The notes: generated by a model from the sequence alone, not told the origin. Shown: positions 1-7,949, counted from the first letter of the stretch. The stretch is 12,449 nucleotides of DNA from Burkholderiaceae bacterium (GCA_017997515.1 JAGOEY010000033.1:1-12449), one strand, 5' to 3'. Numbers and translations are program-made.

Positions 1-1212
1 GGGCACCAGCATGCCGTTGGCGTCCAGCGCCTCGAACGGCACGCCGCCTGCGGTGCTGATGGCCTCTGCAACCGGGCGCGCAGCCACCACACGGATGGGC
101 AGCGCCTTGATGGTGGCGGCCAGGCGGTCGAGGTCTTGTATGCCGTCTTTGCCCAGCACCTCGTACAGGATGGCGGCCTTGATACCGTCAAGGCCCAAGC
201 GGCTTTTGAGGTGGCTGGTGAGTGAACGGGCGCCGCGCGGGTGGCGCACCTCATTCAGCACGCGCTCGGGGGTTTTGTCGGGCAGCAGGTCGAGTGTGAA
301 GGTGGCACTGCCATGGGCGGCAATCTCGTCGCGCAGCAGTGCAGACACGGCATACACCAGACTGCCCTCCACACCCTGCGCCGTGGCCACAAACTCGCCC
401 CGGCGCTGGAACGTCTGGCCCTGGCTGCTGGTGAAACCGATGGCCACCGACTTGAAGGGCTGGCCGGCAAAACGGCTGCTGAAGTGCGGCGTCCAGCCCA
501 GCACAGGCGCAGGCCCCTGGCCCAGCAGCTCTTGCAAAAAGGCGCGGCGGGTTTCTACGGGCACACCGTCTTGCTGCGGTGCCTGCACAGCGGGGTCCAG
601 CGCGACGTCAAAGCCGCAGTTGGACGGCTGCAGCGGCATGACCGGCACAGCTTGCGGCTCCAGCAGCGGCACCCAGGCGCCGTTGGAGCCAAGCTGGGGC
701 CAACTGGCACCACCCAGGGCCAGCACCACGGCCCGGCCTTGCACAGCCACCTCGCCGTCGGGCGTGTCGAAGCGCAGCGTGTGCGCCCCAGCGGCTGGGG
801 CGTCGGCCCAGCCCAGCCAGCGGTGGCGGGTGTGGAACTGCACACCTGCCGCCCGCAGCCGCTGCAGCCAGGCCCGCAGCAGCGGCGCGGCCTTGAGGTC
901 GGCGGGGAAGACCCGGCCCGACGTACCCACAAACGTCTCCACACCCAAACCTTGGGCCCAGGCGCGTAATTGCTCCGCACCAAAAGTGGACAGCAGCGGA
1001 GCCAGCGCCCCGGCACGTGCGCCGTAACGCGTCACAAAAACGTCGGCCGAGTCGGAGTGGGTCAAATTCAGCCCGCCCTTGCCTGCGAGCAGGAATTTGC
1101 GCCCGGCCGAGGGCATGGCGTCAAACACATGCACCTCGGCCCCTGCGGTGGCCAGCACTTCGGCGGCCATCAGGCCTGCGGGGCCCGCACCAATCACGAT
1201 AACTTTGTTCAT
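1..1212 (-). CDS. HI0933-like / TIGR03862-type FAD-dependent flavoprotein (3' end missing)
   Basis: The frame is open for 404 codons from the ATG at 1212 to the window edge, so the C-terminus is missing. The N-terminus is a dinucleotide-binding fold: GAGPAG at residues 8-13, an acidic residue (D31) closing the second strand for the FAD ribose, then AGRKFLLAGKGGLNLT, typical of the HI0933/BaiN-type flavoproteins. A later ALGGASWPQLGSNG segment matches the second FAD-contact region. The visible end (TAGGVPFEALDANGM) is where this family normally runs into its last FAD-binding strand, so roughly 40-60 residues are probably missing. The likely role is a soluble FAD oxidoreductase; its substrate is unknown. 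An in-frame ATG at 1227 would add five residues, and neither start has a strong ribosome binding site; I prefer 1212 because the fold begins at once. It is transcribed in the same direction as addA but 709 bp away, so probably separately. Confidence 0.88.
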   Translation of the reverse strand, partial: MNKVIVIGAGPAGLMAAEVLATAGAEVHVFDAMPSAGRKFLLAGKGGLNLTHSDSADVFVTRYGARAGALAPLLSTFGAEQLRAWAQGLGVETFVGTSGRVFPADLKAAPLLRAWLQRLRAAGVQFHTRHRWLGWADAPAAGAHTLRFDTPDGEVAVQGRAVVLALGGASWPQLGSNGAWVPLLEPQAVPVMPLQPSNCGFDVALDPAVQAPQQDGVPVETRRAFLQELLGQGPAPVLGWTPHFSSRFAGQPFKSVAIGFTSSQGQTFQRRGEFVATAQGVEGSLVYAVSALLRDEIAAHGSATFTLDLLPDKTPERVLNEVRHPRGARSLTSHLKSRLGLDGIKAAILYEVLGKDGIQDLDRLAATIKALPIRVVAARPVAEAISTAGGVPFEALDANGMLVP

Positions 1213-1223
1213 TCCGATTCGAT

Positions 1224-1253
1224 CCATTGCAGCAATGGGGGGATTGTCCCCCC
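1224..1253. promoter_or_regulatory. Two overlapping palindromes upstream of the flavoprotein gene
   Basis: CCATTGC and GCAATGG (1224-1230, 1232-1238) form a perfect 7-bp inverted repeat with a 1-base centre. GGGGGGA and TCCCCCC (1237-1243, 1247-1253) form a second with a 3-base loop. They share the GG at 1237-1238, so in RNA the two stems compete. They lie 12-41 bases before the ATG at 1212, in the expected 5' untranslated region. An operator or a small RNA switch is possible. The function is inference; the palindromes are seen directly. Confidence 0.4.
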
Positions 1254-1316
1254 GTTAGAACGTGTTCACGATCTTAGGCATCGCCCCAATGTGGGGCCTG
1301 GCCACAGCCGGCCAAG

Positions 1317-1783
1317 TTGTCCCGCGCCAGTGTGGGTAAGTTTGGGGATGGCACCCCGCAGAGGTCGCCAAGTGCTTGCCAGCATTGGACTTTTTGATGC
1401 CGCTTAAAAAACAGGCAACAGGGGTAAAACACGCTTTTGAGGGCTTAAAAAGGCATTTTTGTGGGCAGAGCAGCACACGTTGCCCACAGCCCGTTTTTTG
1501 TCCCTGTGAAGTGTGGGTAAGTTTGGGGATGACACCCTGGAGAGTGCGGCAAGTGCTTGCCAGGCCTCGGATTTGTTACGCCGCCTAAAAAACAGGCAAA
1601 TGGGATAAACCGCCGTTTTTCGGCCTGAAATGGGATTTGGGGGCCTGCTTGGTCACACACTTTGCACCGAACCCAAGGGTTATCCCGCAGACATGTGGGT
1701 AACTTTGGGGATGGGCACAGGAATAGTGCGCCAAGTGCTTGCCAGCACAGGGATTTTGTTGCCGTGCCCATAAAACGGGCAGA
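1317..1783. repeat. Three-copy direct repeat array, 181-182 bp period
   Basis: Units begin at 1317, 1498 and 1680. Each opens with TTRTCCC, seven variable bases, then TGTGGGTAAS and TTTGGGGATG at the same offset (TGTGGGTAA at 1331, 1512, 1694). All units next carry CAAGTGCTTGCCAG. A TTTTTGATGCCGC-like stretch and an AAAACRGGCA word follow. In unit 2, GGCAAG-TG-CTTGCC is a perfect palindrome; unit 1 differs by one arm base. Similarity continues more weakly through the rest of units 1 and 2. Unit 3 loses it after about 1783, just before the next repeat element. The region is visibly richer in A and T than the genes on either side. Conserved words are identical at the base level, including bases that would be silent in any frame, which points to a DNA- or RNA-level element. 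Confidence 0.8.
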
Positions 1784-1793
1784 GGTTGTTGCA

Positions 1794-1910
1794 CACCCCC
1801 AGGCTGCGCGCACTGCGTGTCGCTGCGCCAACCCCCTTGCAGGGGGCGATACCAGCGGACTGGCTGAGCCAGATCCGCGGTATCTCTGGAATGGGACGGC
1901 GTGCGCCGCA
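1794..1910. repeat. Hairpin-rich dispersed intergenic repeat of Comamonadaceae type
   Basis: This block begins with CACCCCCAGGCTGCGCGCAC and contains three stems. CCCCCT/AGGGGG at 1832-1846 has a 3-base loop. A long stem at 1848-1884 is GATACC-a-GCGGA-CTGGCT paired with AGCCAG-a-TCCGC-GGTATC. CGGCG/CGCCG lies at 1897-1908. I remember closely similar blocks between genes in Acidovorax, Rhodoferax and relatives, but I have not searched for them. The block ends 12 bases from the addA stop codon, so it probably forms the 3' end of the addBA transcript. It may act as a processing, stabilising or termination structure; no T-run follows in the addA direction. Confidence 0.6.
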
Positions 1911-1921
1911 GCCGCTTCAGG

Positions 1922-4900
1922 CTATGGCGAAATCATCTCCAACTCTTCCAGTTCCCCCTGCCCTGTCAGAAAGGCGGCGCGCACCACCGAGCCGGGCTCC
2001 AGTGCTTGCACGGCCTGGCGGTAGGTGTGGAGTTGCTCGCGCAGGGCCTGCTGGCGCTGCGGCTGGGCTGCGGACTTGTAGTCGAGCACCCACCACTCCC
2101 CGGTGTCGGCGCGGCGCACCAGGCGGTCCAGGCGCACCAGCGCGCCGCTGGCCACCAAAGCCACTTCGTTGCCAACCCAGTCCACGCGGTCGGCCTGCCA
2201 GGCCCAGGCCCCGGCCCCTTCCAGAATACGCTGGGCCATGGTGGCGGCCAGTGTGGCCTGGGCATCACCCAGCGCAAATTCGCGGGCGACGGCGGCGCGG
2301 CCTGCGGCGCAGTGGTCGGCGGCGGAGGCACCCAGCGGGGCCCATTCCAGCAGGCGGTGCATGGCCTGGCCGACAAGCGACTCGGGGGATGGTGGGGTCG
2401 CCGCAAGCACGGGACTTTGGGATACTTCGTTTTTGATAGCTACTACCGCAATACCATCGTGCGCTAGAGGTCTATTTGGCAGTATTTTCAGCAGAAACGA
2501 GGCTTCGGGCTCCGCTGCCTGCTGCGCCGACAGCGCCACCACCTCTGCCGCTTCCACCGGCGTACACAGCGCCTGCACCCGCTGCCACCAGCTGCCGGGG
2601 TTGGCCCGGTGGGGCTCGACCGACGACAGTACCAGCTGGCGCGCGGCGCGGGTCATGGCGACATACAGGCCGTTCAGCTCTTCCCGCTGGCGCGCGGCTT
2701 GTTCGGTCTGCAGCGCTTCTGCCGCGCAGGCAGGCGGGTTGGTTTCACGCACCAGGAACAAAAACCGTTCGGGCGCGGCAGACTCACCGGGCCAGTCCAC
2801 CAGTACCCCCATGGATTCGGATTTGGCGGGTGCGCCGTCCGTGTCGAGCAGCAGCACCAGCTTGGCCTCCAGCCCCTTGGCACCGTGGACGGTGAGCAGG
2901 CGCACCGCACCAGCGCCGTCGGCATCTTCGGCGACGCTGGCCCCGGCCTTAGTGCCACCGGCTTTGAGCGCGCGCACAAACCCATACGGCGTGGCATAAC
3001 GCCCACCCGCGTGGTTCAGCGCCGCACCCAGCAAGGCGCGCAGGTTGTCCAGCACCCCCTGGCGCTGGGTGGCGGGCGCAGCGGCGGCAAACCGTGCCAA
3101 CACGTCACCGTGCTGGTAGATGGCGTCCAGCGCGTCGTGCGGCGGCAGCTGGTCTACCCAGCTTTTGTACAGCACCAAAACAGGCGCTAGCGCACGTATA
3201 TGCTGCGGCAGCAGCTCATCATTTTGTAGCAAACCCCACCAGGACGAATCAGCCTCGCCAGCGTTCGCAGCCCGCACGCGGCGTTGCGCAAGGGCGATCT
3301 GCACCAGGTCATCGTCACTGAGTGACCACAGCGGCGAGCGCAGCGCCCGTGCCAGCGACAGGTCGTGTGCGGGAGACACCAGCACATCCAGCAGCGCCAG
3401 CACGTCCTGTACCTCGGGCGCATCCCCGAGGTCGTTTTTTTCGGGCTGCTCGGTGGGCACCTGCAGGTCACGCAAGGCGTCGCGTACCACCCCCAGGTTG
3501 ACGCGGCGGCGCGACAGCACCATCACGTCTTTGGGCAGCAAGCCGTGCTGCGCCATAGTGGCCACGAGCCACTGCGCGGCCTGGCGGCATTCGAGCGTGC
3601 GCAGGGTTTCTTCGGGCACTTCACGCGGGGTGGCCAGGCTGTCACGCCAGGCCAGGGTGCCGTGTTCGGACAGGAGCACATCACCATCTTCCCCGGCCGC
3701 GTCCTCCAGCACCGCGCGGCTGATCTGCGGCAGGCGTAACACGGCGGCGGGTGCGGTGGATTCGGTGGTGTGGGTGCGGAAGTCGCTGTACTCACCCGCC
3801 GCCTGCGCGGCGGACATGGTCTGGTTGACGGCGTCGATGATGCCGGGCGCGTTGCGCCGCGTGTGGTCGCAGCTGAGCCGGTCGCCGCCCAGCCCGTCCA
3901 CCACAAAGTCCTGCGCGGCACGGAACACCTGCGGCTCGGCGCGGCGGAAGCGGTAGATGCTTTGTTTGGGGTCGCCCACGATAAACACGCTGGGGCGCTG
4001 CGCCCCGCCGCCCGTGCCCGCGTAGCCGCTGAGCCAGGCGTGTAAGGCCTGCCACTGCAGCGGGTTCGTGTCCTGGAATTCGTCGATGAGCAGGTGGCGC
4101 ACCCGTGCGTCCAGCCGCTCCTGCATCCAGCCGCTGAGCACGCTGTCGGACAACATGGTTTGCGCAGCGCGCTCCACGTCGTTCATGTCCACCCAACCGC
4201 GTGCGCGTTTCAGGCTGGCGAACTGCGCCACCAGCACCCGTGAGAGCCGCGCCATGCGCTGTTGGTAGTCCCAGGCTTCGTGCTGCGTTTGGGCGGCGTT
4301 GTACTGCTGCACCAGGTCTTGCGCCAGACGCACCTGGTCGATGCCGACAATCTTTTCGCCAAACTTGCGCGGCTCGCCTTTTTGGGTCAACAAGGCATCA
4401 CAGATGCCTGCGGCGTGGGCCAAAGACACGGCCACTTCCAGTTCACCTCCTTTGGCGGAGAAGGTCTTGGCGCTGGCCTGCCCCAGCGCGCGGGCTGCGG
4501 CCAGCAACTGGGCACGGGGTGCGTCGGACACCAGCCAGGCAGCGGGTGTGGCGTGGCCTGCGAATGTGGGGAACTGCACATCCCAGGCCTGCACCGATGC
4601 GTCGACCACACCGGCTTCATCGGCGAGTGTGAACTCCACACGGCGCGACAAGGCACCCGCCAGCGCCTTGTGGGTTTGTGCGCGGCCATGGGCGGACACC
4701 ACGGCGTGGTAGTCGGCCTGCAGGCCCGCATCGGCCAGCACGGCCGCATAAAACGGCAGCCAAACCTGGGCAACGGCTTCGGTGTCGTCCTCCAGCAGTT
4801 CGTAGTTCGTGGGCAGTCCCATGTTTTGCAGCACGGCCAGCGGGGCGGTGCGCAGCAGTGCGGCAAACCAGCTGTGGAAGGTGCGGATCTGCACCGGGCG

Positions 4901-5284
4901 GCCAGTGGCCAGCAGATTTTTCTGCAAACTTTGTAGCGCACTGCGCAGGTCCGGCGTGCGCTGGAGCATCATTTCGTCTGAAATTCCGCGTATCCGCAGC
5001 TGCAGCGCCAAATCTTCCAGTGGTGTCTGGGCAAACTCCGCCAGCCATTCGTGCAGGCGTGCGCGCATTTCACCCGCCGCTTTTTTGGTGAAGGTGATGG
5101 CCAAGATTTCGTGGGCCGGGCAACCGTCGAGCAAGGCCCGCACGATGCGCGACACCAGCATCCACGTCTTGCCCGCACCAGCGCAGGCCTCCACCGCCAC
5201 GCTGCGGCGCGGGTCACAGGCGATGGCGTAGAAGGCCTCGCGGCTGACGGTGGCGTGGTTGTGTTCGTAGGCAGCGGCGCTCAT
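1922..5284 (-). CDS. addA: AddA-like UvrD-family helicase with RecB-family nuclease domain
   Basis: This 1120-residue protein is the helicase-nuclease subunit of a double-strand-break resection complex. It has Walker A ACAGAGKT (33-40), ITFTKKAAGEM (63-73), Walker B LLIDEFQDT (398-406), VGDPKQSIYRFRRAE (436-450), LLTVHGAKGLE (796-806) and GLYVAMTRA (872-880). The C-terminal nuclease has VGQAMHRLLEW (971-981, H976), D1053 in VRLDRL, WVLDYKSA (D1068, K1070) and QLHTYRQ. All expected motor and nuclease residues are present. I chose the ATG at 5284, ten codons inside the longer open frame, because it has GGAG upstream and overlaps the addB stop as ATGA, indicating translational coupling. The length suits AddA (about 1100-1250). 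A rare-codon, AT-rich stretch at residues 935-952 looks like an acquired palindromic element. Some databases would call it only UvrD-helicase domain-containing protein. Confidence 0.93.
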   Translation of the reverse strand: MSAAAYEHNHATVSREAFYAIACDPRRSVAVEACAGAGKTWMLVSRIVRALLDGCPAHEILAITFTKKAAGEMRARLHEWLAEFAQTPLEDLALQLRIRGISDEMMLQRTPDLRSALQSLQKNLLATGRPVQIRTFHSWFAALLRTAPLAVLQNMGLPTNYELLEDDTEAVAQVWLPFYAAVLADAGLQADYHAVVSAHGRAQTHKALAGALSRRVEFTLADEAGVVDASVQAWDVQFPTFAGHATPAAWLVSDAPRAQLLAAARALGQASAKTFSAKGGELEVAVSLAHAAGICDALLTQKGEPRKFGEKIVGIDQVRLAQDLVQQYNAAQTQHEAWDYQQRMARLSRVLVAQFASLKRARGWVDMNDVERAAQTMLSDSVLSGWMQERLDARVRHLLIDEFQDTNPLQWQALHAWLSGYAGTGGGAQRPSVFIVGDPKQSIYRFRRAEPQVFRAAQDFVVDGLGGDRLSCDHTRRNAPGIIDAVNQTMSAAQAAGEYSDFRTHTTESTAPAAVLRLPQISRAVLEDAAGEDGDVLLSEHGTLAWRDSLATPREVPEETLRTLECRQAAQWLVATMAQHGLLPKDVMVLSRRRVNLGVVRDALRDLQVPTEQPEKNDLGDAPEVQDVLALLDVLVSPAHDLSLARALRSPLWSLSDDDLVQIALAQRRVRAANAGEADSSWWGLLQNDELLPQHIRALAPVLVLYKSWVDQLPPHDALDAIYQHGDVLARFAAAAPATQRQGVLDNLRALLGAALNHAGGRYATPYGFVRALKAGGTKAGASVAEDADGAGAVRLLTVHGAKGLEAKLVLLLDTDGAPAKSESMGVLVDWPGESAAPERFLFLVRETNPPACAAEALQTEQAARQREELNGLYVAMTRAARQLVLSSVEPHRANPGSWWQRVQALCTPVEAAEVVALSAQQAAEPEASFLLKILPNRPLAHDGIAVVAIKNEVSQSPVLAATPPSPESLVGQAMHRLLEWAPLGASAADHCAAGRAAVAREFALGDAQATLAATMAQRILEGAGAWAWQADRVDWVGNEVALVASGALVRLDRLVRRADTGEWWVLDYKSAAQPQRQQALREQLHTYRQAVQALEPGSVVRAAFLTGQGELEELEMISP
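2430..2480. repeat. Palindromic repeat element embedded in frame in addA
   Basis: The block starts TTTTTGATAGCTACTACCGC and has arms CTACCGC (2443-2449) and GCGCTAG (2461-2467), a 7-bp inverted repeat with one mismatch and an 11-base loop, followed by AGAGGTCTATTTGGC. This matches my memory of an intergenic repeat common in Comamonadaceae (TTTTTGATAGCTGCTAGCGC followed by a loop and GCGCTAGAGG). Here it encodes residues 935-952 of AddA (LPNRPLAHDGIAVVAIKN), between helicase and nuclease domains. Codons ATA, AGA, CTA and two GTA fall in or beside it, in a gene otherwise using GC-ending codons. The family assignment is from memory and unsearched. Confidence 0.55.
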
Positions 5285-7863
5285 GCGGACGGACTCCAGA
5301 AATCTTTGCGGCATAAACCTCTCGCGGCGCAGTATTCACAGGCCATACCTTCGCCCAGCGCGGCCATGGCGGCACCGCTGGTGATGCGTTCCATGTCGTG
5401 CAGGATGCCGGTGATCAGCACGTCGCGCACGTCCACCACGTCGGGCTGCAAAACGGTTTTGGTGCCGCCCTTCTCGCCCACGTTCACGTAGGCGGCCTGC
5501 AAAGTGTCGTCGGGCTGCAGCGCGGCGTAGAAGGCCAGTTGGGTGTCTTCGGTCGGCGTTTTCACCCTGCCTTGGGTGGTGCCGATACTTTCGGTTTTGT
5601 AGTCCATCACCAGCGTGCTGCCGTCGGCCAACTGGTCCAGCCGGTCAATCTGGCCGACCAGGGTGATGCTGCCCAGCGGCAGCTCCTGCCAGCGTTCGGC
5701 CCAGCCAAAACGGGCACCGGTGGCTTCGTGCTCTGCCAGCCATTGCAGGTAACCGTCACGCACCTGCGGCCAGGCGGCGGCAAAGGGCAAAAACGCGGCG
5801 TCGGGCAGGCCCGCAGCGCGGGTGGCTTCTGCCGCAGCCTGCTCCATCAGCGCCAACCGGGCGGCAAGACCGTCACCCAGTGTGACGTCTGCAGCCAGGG
5901 CCTCGTGGAAGATTTTGAGCACGGCATGGAGCCACAGGCCGAAGTCGCGTTTGTCCACCTCGTCTTCCAGCTCATCCGCCTCTTTAAGACCCAACTGGCG
6001 CAGCGCAAAAAAGCGGTACGGGCAGCGGCGCAGGTCTTCGTAGGCACTGGCGGACAGGCGCTGCACCGGCAACTCGCTGCCGTGCGCCTGGGGCGGCAGT
6101 GTGGGCTGCGGGGTGATGGTGCGGTGGTCGCGCGGGTCTGCGCCGTGTGCGGCACCACCGTTCAGTTGCAGCGCCTGCACCAAGGGGCTGGGCAACAGTG
6201 GCTCACCACCATCATCCCCCTGCCGCCACAGCACATCGGCATACGGCAATTGCAATACGTTCTGCCACGCGGCCCGGGCGGCGTCCTGCAAAACCTCGCG
6301 TGTGGGCAGGCCCAGCGCACTGCGTTGGGCGGCGGTCCAGGTGCCGGGTGGCTCAGGCGCGGCAGGCAGGCGCACCTCGTCACAGCCGGGCAGCACCACG
6401 GCGGCAAAAGGCCGGGCCAGCAGCTGGCTCATGGGCAACACGACCACCTGCACGTCCTGCTGCGCATGGGCACTTTCGGGCACAAAACTCGCGCCCTCCA
6501 GCGCAGCCTTGACCCAGGTGCTGAACTCGGCGGCGTCCATGCGCCGGGTGCTCCAGTCGGTGGCGGCCAGCGCCTGGACGAAGTGGGCCTGTGCTTCTTC
6601 GGTCAGCCGCAGGGTGGCCAGCAGCGCCAGACCCGCAGGGTCGGCCTCCAGCCCAGGCCACTGGCCACCGGCCTGTAATGCGGTGCGCAGCGCGGTTAGC
6701 CACTGGGCCAGCGGGCGGCTGTGCTGCAGGGCCTCACGCACCTGCTGCGCCTGTATGGCAAGGGTTTGTACTTCGGGTCGGATGCCAGCGTCGGACGCAC
6801 ACAAAGCAACCCAACGTCCCCAGTCGGTGATAGCGAGTTTGCGCAGGGATTTTTCGGTGGCGGCCACGGCGGGGGCGGCGAACGCAGGGGCGTTCTTCAG
6901 CCAGTCGAGCACGTCGTCGCTGGACGCGTTCCACACACAGGCCTGCAGCAGCCCCACCACCTGTGCGGCGGCGCGCGTGGTGGACAACTTCCAGCCGTTT
7001 TCGTCGCGCTGGCGTACACCGTGGCCGTCGAGCATGGCACGCACACGCCGCGTCAACAGGCGGTCGGTGGCCACCAGCGCCACGGGGGTGTGGCCCTGGG
7101 TGATGTGCTGCAGCACACAGGCGGCGGCACGCTGGGCTTCGTCTTCCGCCCCCTGCGCGGGGTGCAAAGCGACTGTGCCCAAAGGGGCGTCTTGCGCCAG
7201 CACGATGTGCACCAGCTGGTCGTTCCACAACTGGCCCAGCGCACCGGTGGGGGCCAGCAGCGGGTCGGGCTGGAAACCTTCAAGCACCACCACACAGCCC
7301 ACACCCGCCAGCGCCTGCTGCAGCACGTCGGTGGTGTAACGCGAGGCCAGCGCCCACTCCAGAGCAATCCGTGCCACCGCGCCTTCGAGCGCCAGCACGG
7401 GGGTGTCCATGCCCAGGGCGACAGCTGCACGTGCGGCAGTCGCCCACGCTGCGCGCGTGTCCAGCGGCACGGCGGCCACCTGCCGTCCGAGGGTTTGGGC
7501 GGACTCGACCAGGCGCTCGGCCAGCACATCCCGGTGCGCCCGCAGCCCGGCGCGCTCCAACAGATCATGGGCTGTGAGCAGGTCGTGGGCCGCATCAAAA
7601 CTGAGGTCGTCCGCCGAGGGCAGCACCCCACCCAGGCTGCGCGCCCAGTTCATGGTGGTTTCAAACCGCGGCGCAAACCCGGCCGGGTGGGCTGCCATCC
7701 AGAAATCACGGCCCACCTGCATGAGCTGGGCGTAGGGCACAAGCACCACCGCGTGGGCCGGATGGGCAGCACGTTCGGCCAGTGCGCGGTCGATCTGGGC
7801 AATGGTGCCGTGCACCGGGTCAAGCCAGCGTTGGGAGACGGTAGAAAATTGGGTTGCAGTCAA
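5281..7863 (-). CDS. addB: AddB-like PD-(D/E)XK nuclease with iron-sulfur staple
   Basis: This 860-residue protein is the likely partner of the AddA-like protein. The C-terminal nuclease has LRRCPYRFF (610-618, C614), H646 in FGLWLHAVLK, GQIDRLD (737-743, D740), VMDYKTE (D754, K756) and Q775. It ends with CEYCAARGLC (C842, C845, C851). C614 plus this C-x2-C-x5-C set is the four-cysteine iron-sulfur staple known for AddB and related nucleases. The N-terminal part resembles an inactive helicase fold: I see no GxGKT Walker A, which fits a scaffold subunit. It is shorter than many AddB proteins (about 1000-1160). The start is a TTG at 7863; an in-frame stop lies at 7876-7878, so no ATG start exists further upstream, and a GTG at codon 17 is the alternative. 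The ribosome binding site is weak. The stop overlaps the addA start. Confidence 0.87.
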   Translation of the reverse strand: MTATQFSTVSQRWLDPVHGTIAQIDRALAERAAHPAHAVVLVPYAQLMQVGRDFWMAAHPAGFAPRFETTMNWARSLGGVLPSADDLSFDAAHDLLTAHDLLERAGLRAHRDVLAERLVESAQTLGRQVAAVPLDTRAAWATAARAAVALGMDTPVLALEGAVARIALEWALASRYTTDVLQQALAGVGCVVVLEGFQPDPLLAPTGALGQLWNDQLVHIVLAQDAPLGTVALHPAQGAEDEAQRAAACVLQHITQGHTPVALVATDRLLTRRVRAMLDGHGVRQRDENGWKLSTTRAAAQVVGLLQACVWNASSDDVLDWLKNAPAFAAPAVAATEKSLRKLAITDWGRWVALCASDAGIRPEVQTLAIQAQQVREALQHSRPLAQWLTALRTALQAGGQWPGLEADPAGLALLATLRLTEEAQAHFVQALAATDWSTRRMDAAEFSTWVKAALEGASFVPESAHAQQDVQVVVLPMSQLLARPFAAVVLPGCDEVRLPAAPEPPGTWTAAQRSALGLPTREVLQDAARAAWQNVLQLPYADVLWRQGDDGGEPLLPSPLVQALQLNGGAAHGADPRDHRTITPQPTLPPQAHGSELPVQRLSASAYEDLRRCPYRFFALRQLGLKEADELEDEVDKRDFGLWLHAVLKIFHEALAADVTLGDGLAARLALMEQAAAEATRAAGLPDAAFLPFAAAWPQVRDGYLQWLAEHEATGARFGWAERWQELPLGSITLVGQIDRLDQLADGSTLVMDYKTESIGTTQGRVKTPTEDTQLAFYAALQPDDTLQAAYVNVGEKGGTKTVLQPDVVDVRDVLITGILHDMERITSGAAMAALGEGMACEYCAARGLCRKDFWSPSA

Positions 7864-7940
7864 GGGCGGCGCGCTTCACATCATGGTTTTTGGCTATGAC
7901 ATTGATAGCACCCCGGGCTCAGGCCGGAATACTTGGTTTC

Positions 7941-7949
7941 TGTCACAAT
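7941..7949 (+). promoter_or_regulatory. Possible extended -10 promoter of trxA
   Basis: TGTCACAAT has the TGn extension followed by a CACAAT hexamer, placing transcription start near 7956 and giving a leader of about 40 bases to trxA. I see no convincing -35 at the usual spacing. The divergent region 7864-7995 must also carry the addBA promoter on the minus strand, which I could not place. A small inverted repeat, GCTAT/ATAGC, lies at 7893-7909 in this region. Confidence 0.35.

Noticed and set aside
11..1027. Long plus-strand open frames opposite the flavoprotein, addBA and oxidoreductase genes
   Set aside because: They are shadows caused by high GC at third codon positions. Their products are low-complexity (rich in A, R, S, P) with no recognisable motifs, while the minus strand encodes full motif sets.
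1258..1267. GAACGTGTTC palindrome as a LexA box
   Set aside because: Spacing is two bases, not the four of the GAAC-N4-GTTC box, and betaproteobacterial LexA usually binds CTGT-N8-ACAG.
1461..1499. GTGGGCA/TGCCCAC stem followed by six T on the plus strand, as a terminator
   Set aside because: Six bases separate the stem from the T-run, no plus-strand gene lies upstream, and the structure is not kept in the other repeat units.
1317..1783. CRISPR array
   Set aside because: The units are about 181 bp with partly conserved interiors. There are no short identical repeats separated by unique 30-40 base spacers, and no cas genes.
1255..1831. Minus-strand open frames across the repeat array that share a GKHL...HPQTYPH peptide
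   Set aside because: The shared peptide follows from the shared DNA. The period is not a multiple of three, so the frames differ between units, conserved words are identical at every base with no silent-site variation, and none has a convincing ribosome binding site.
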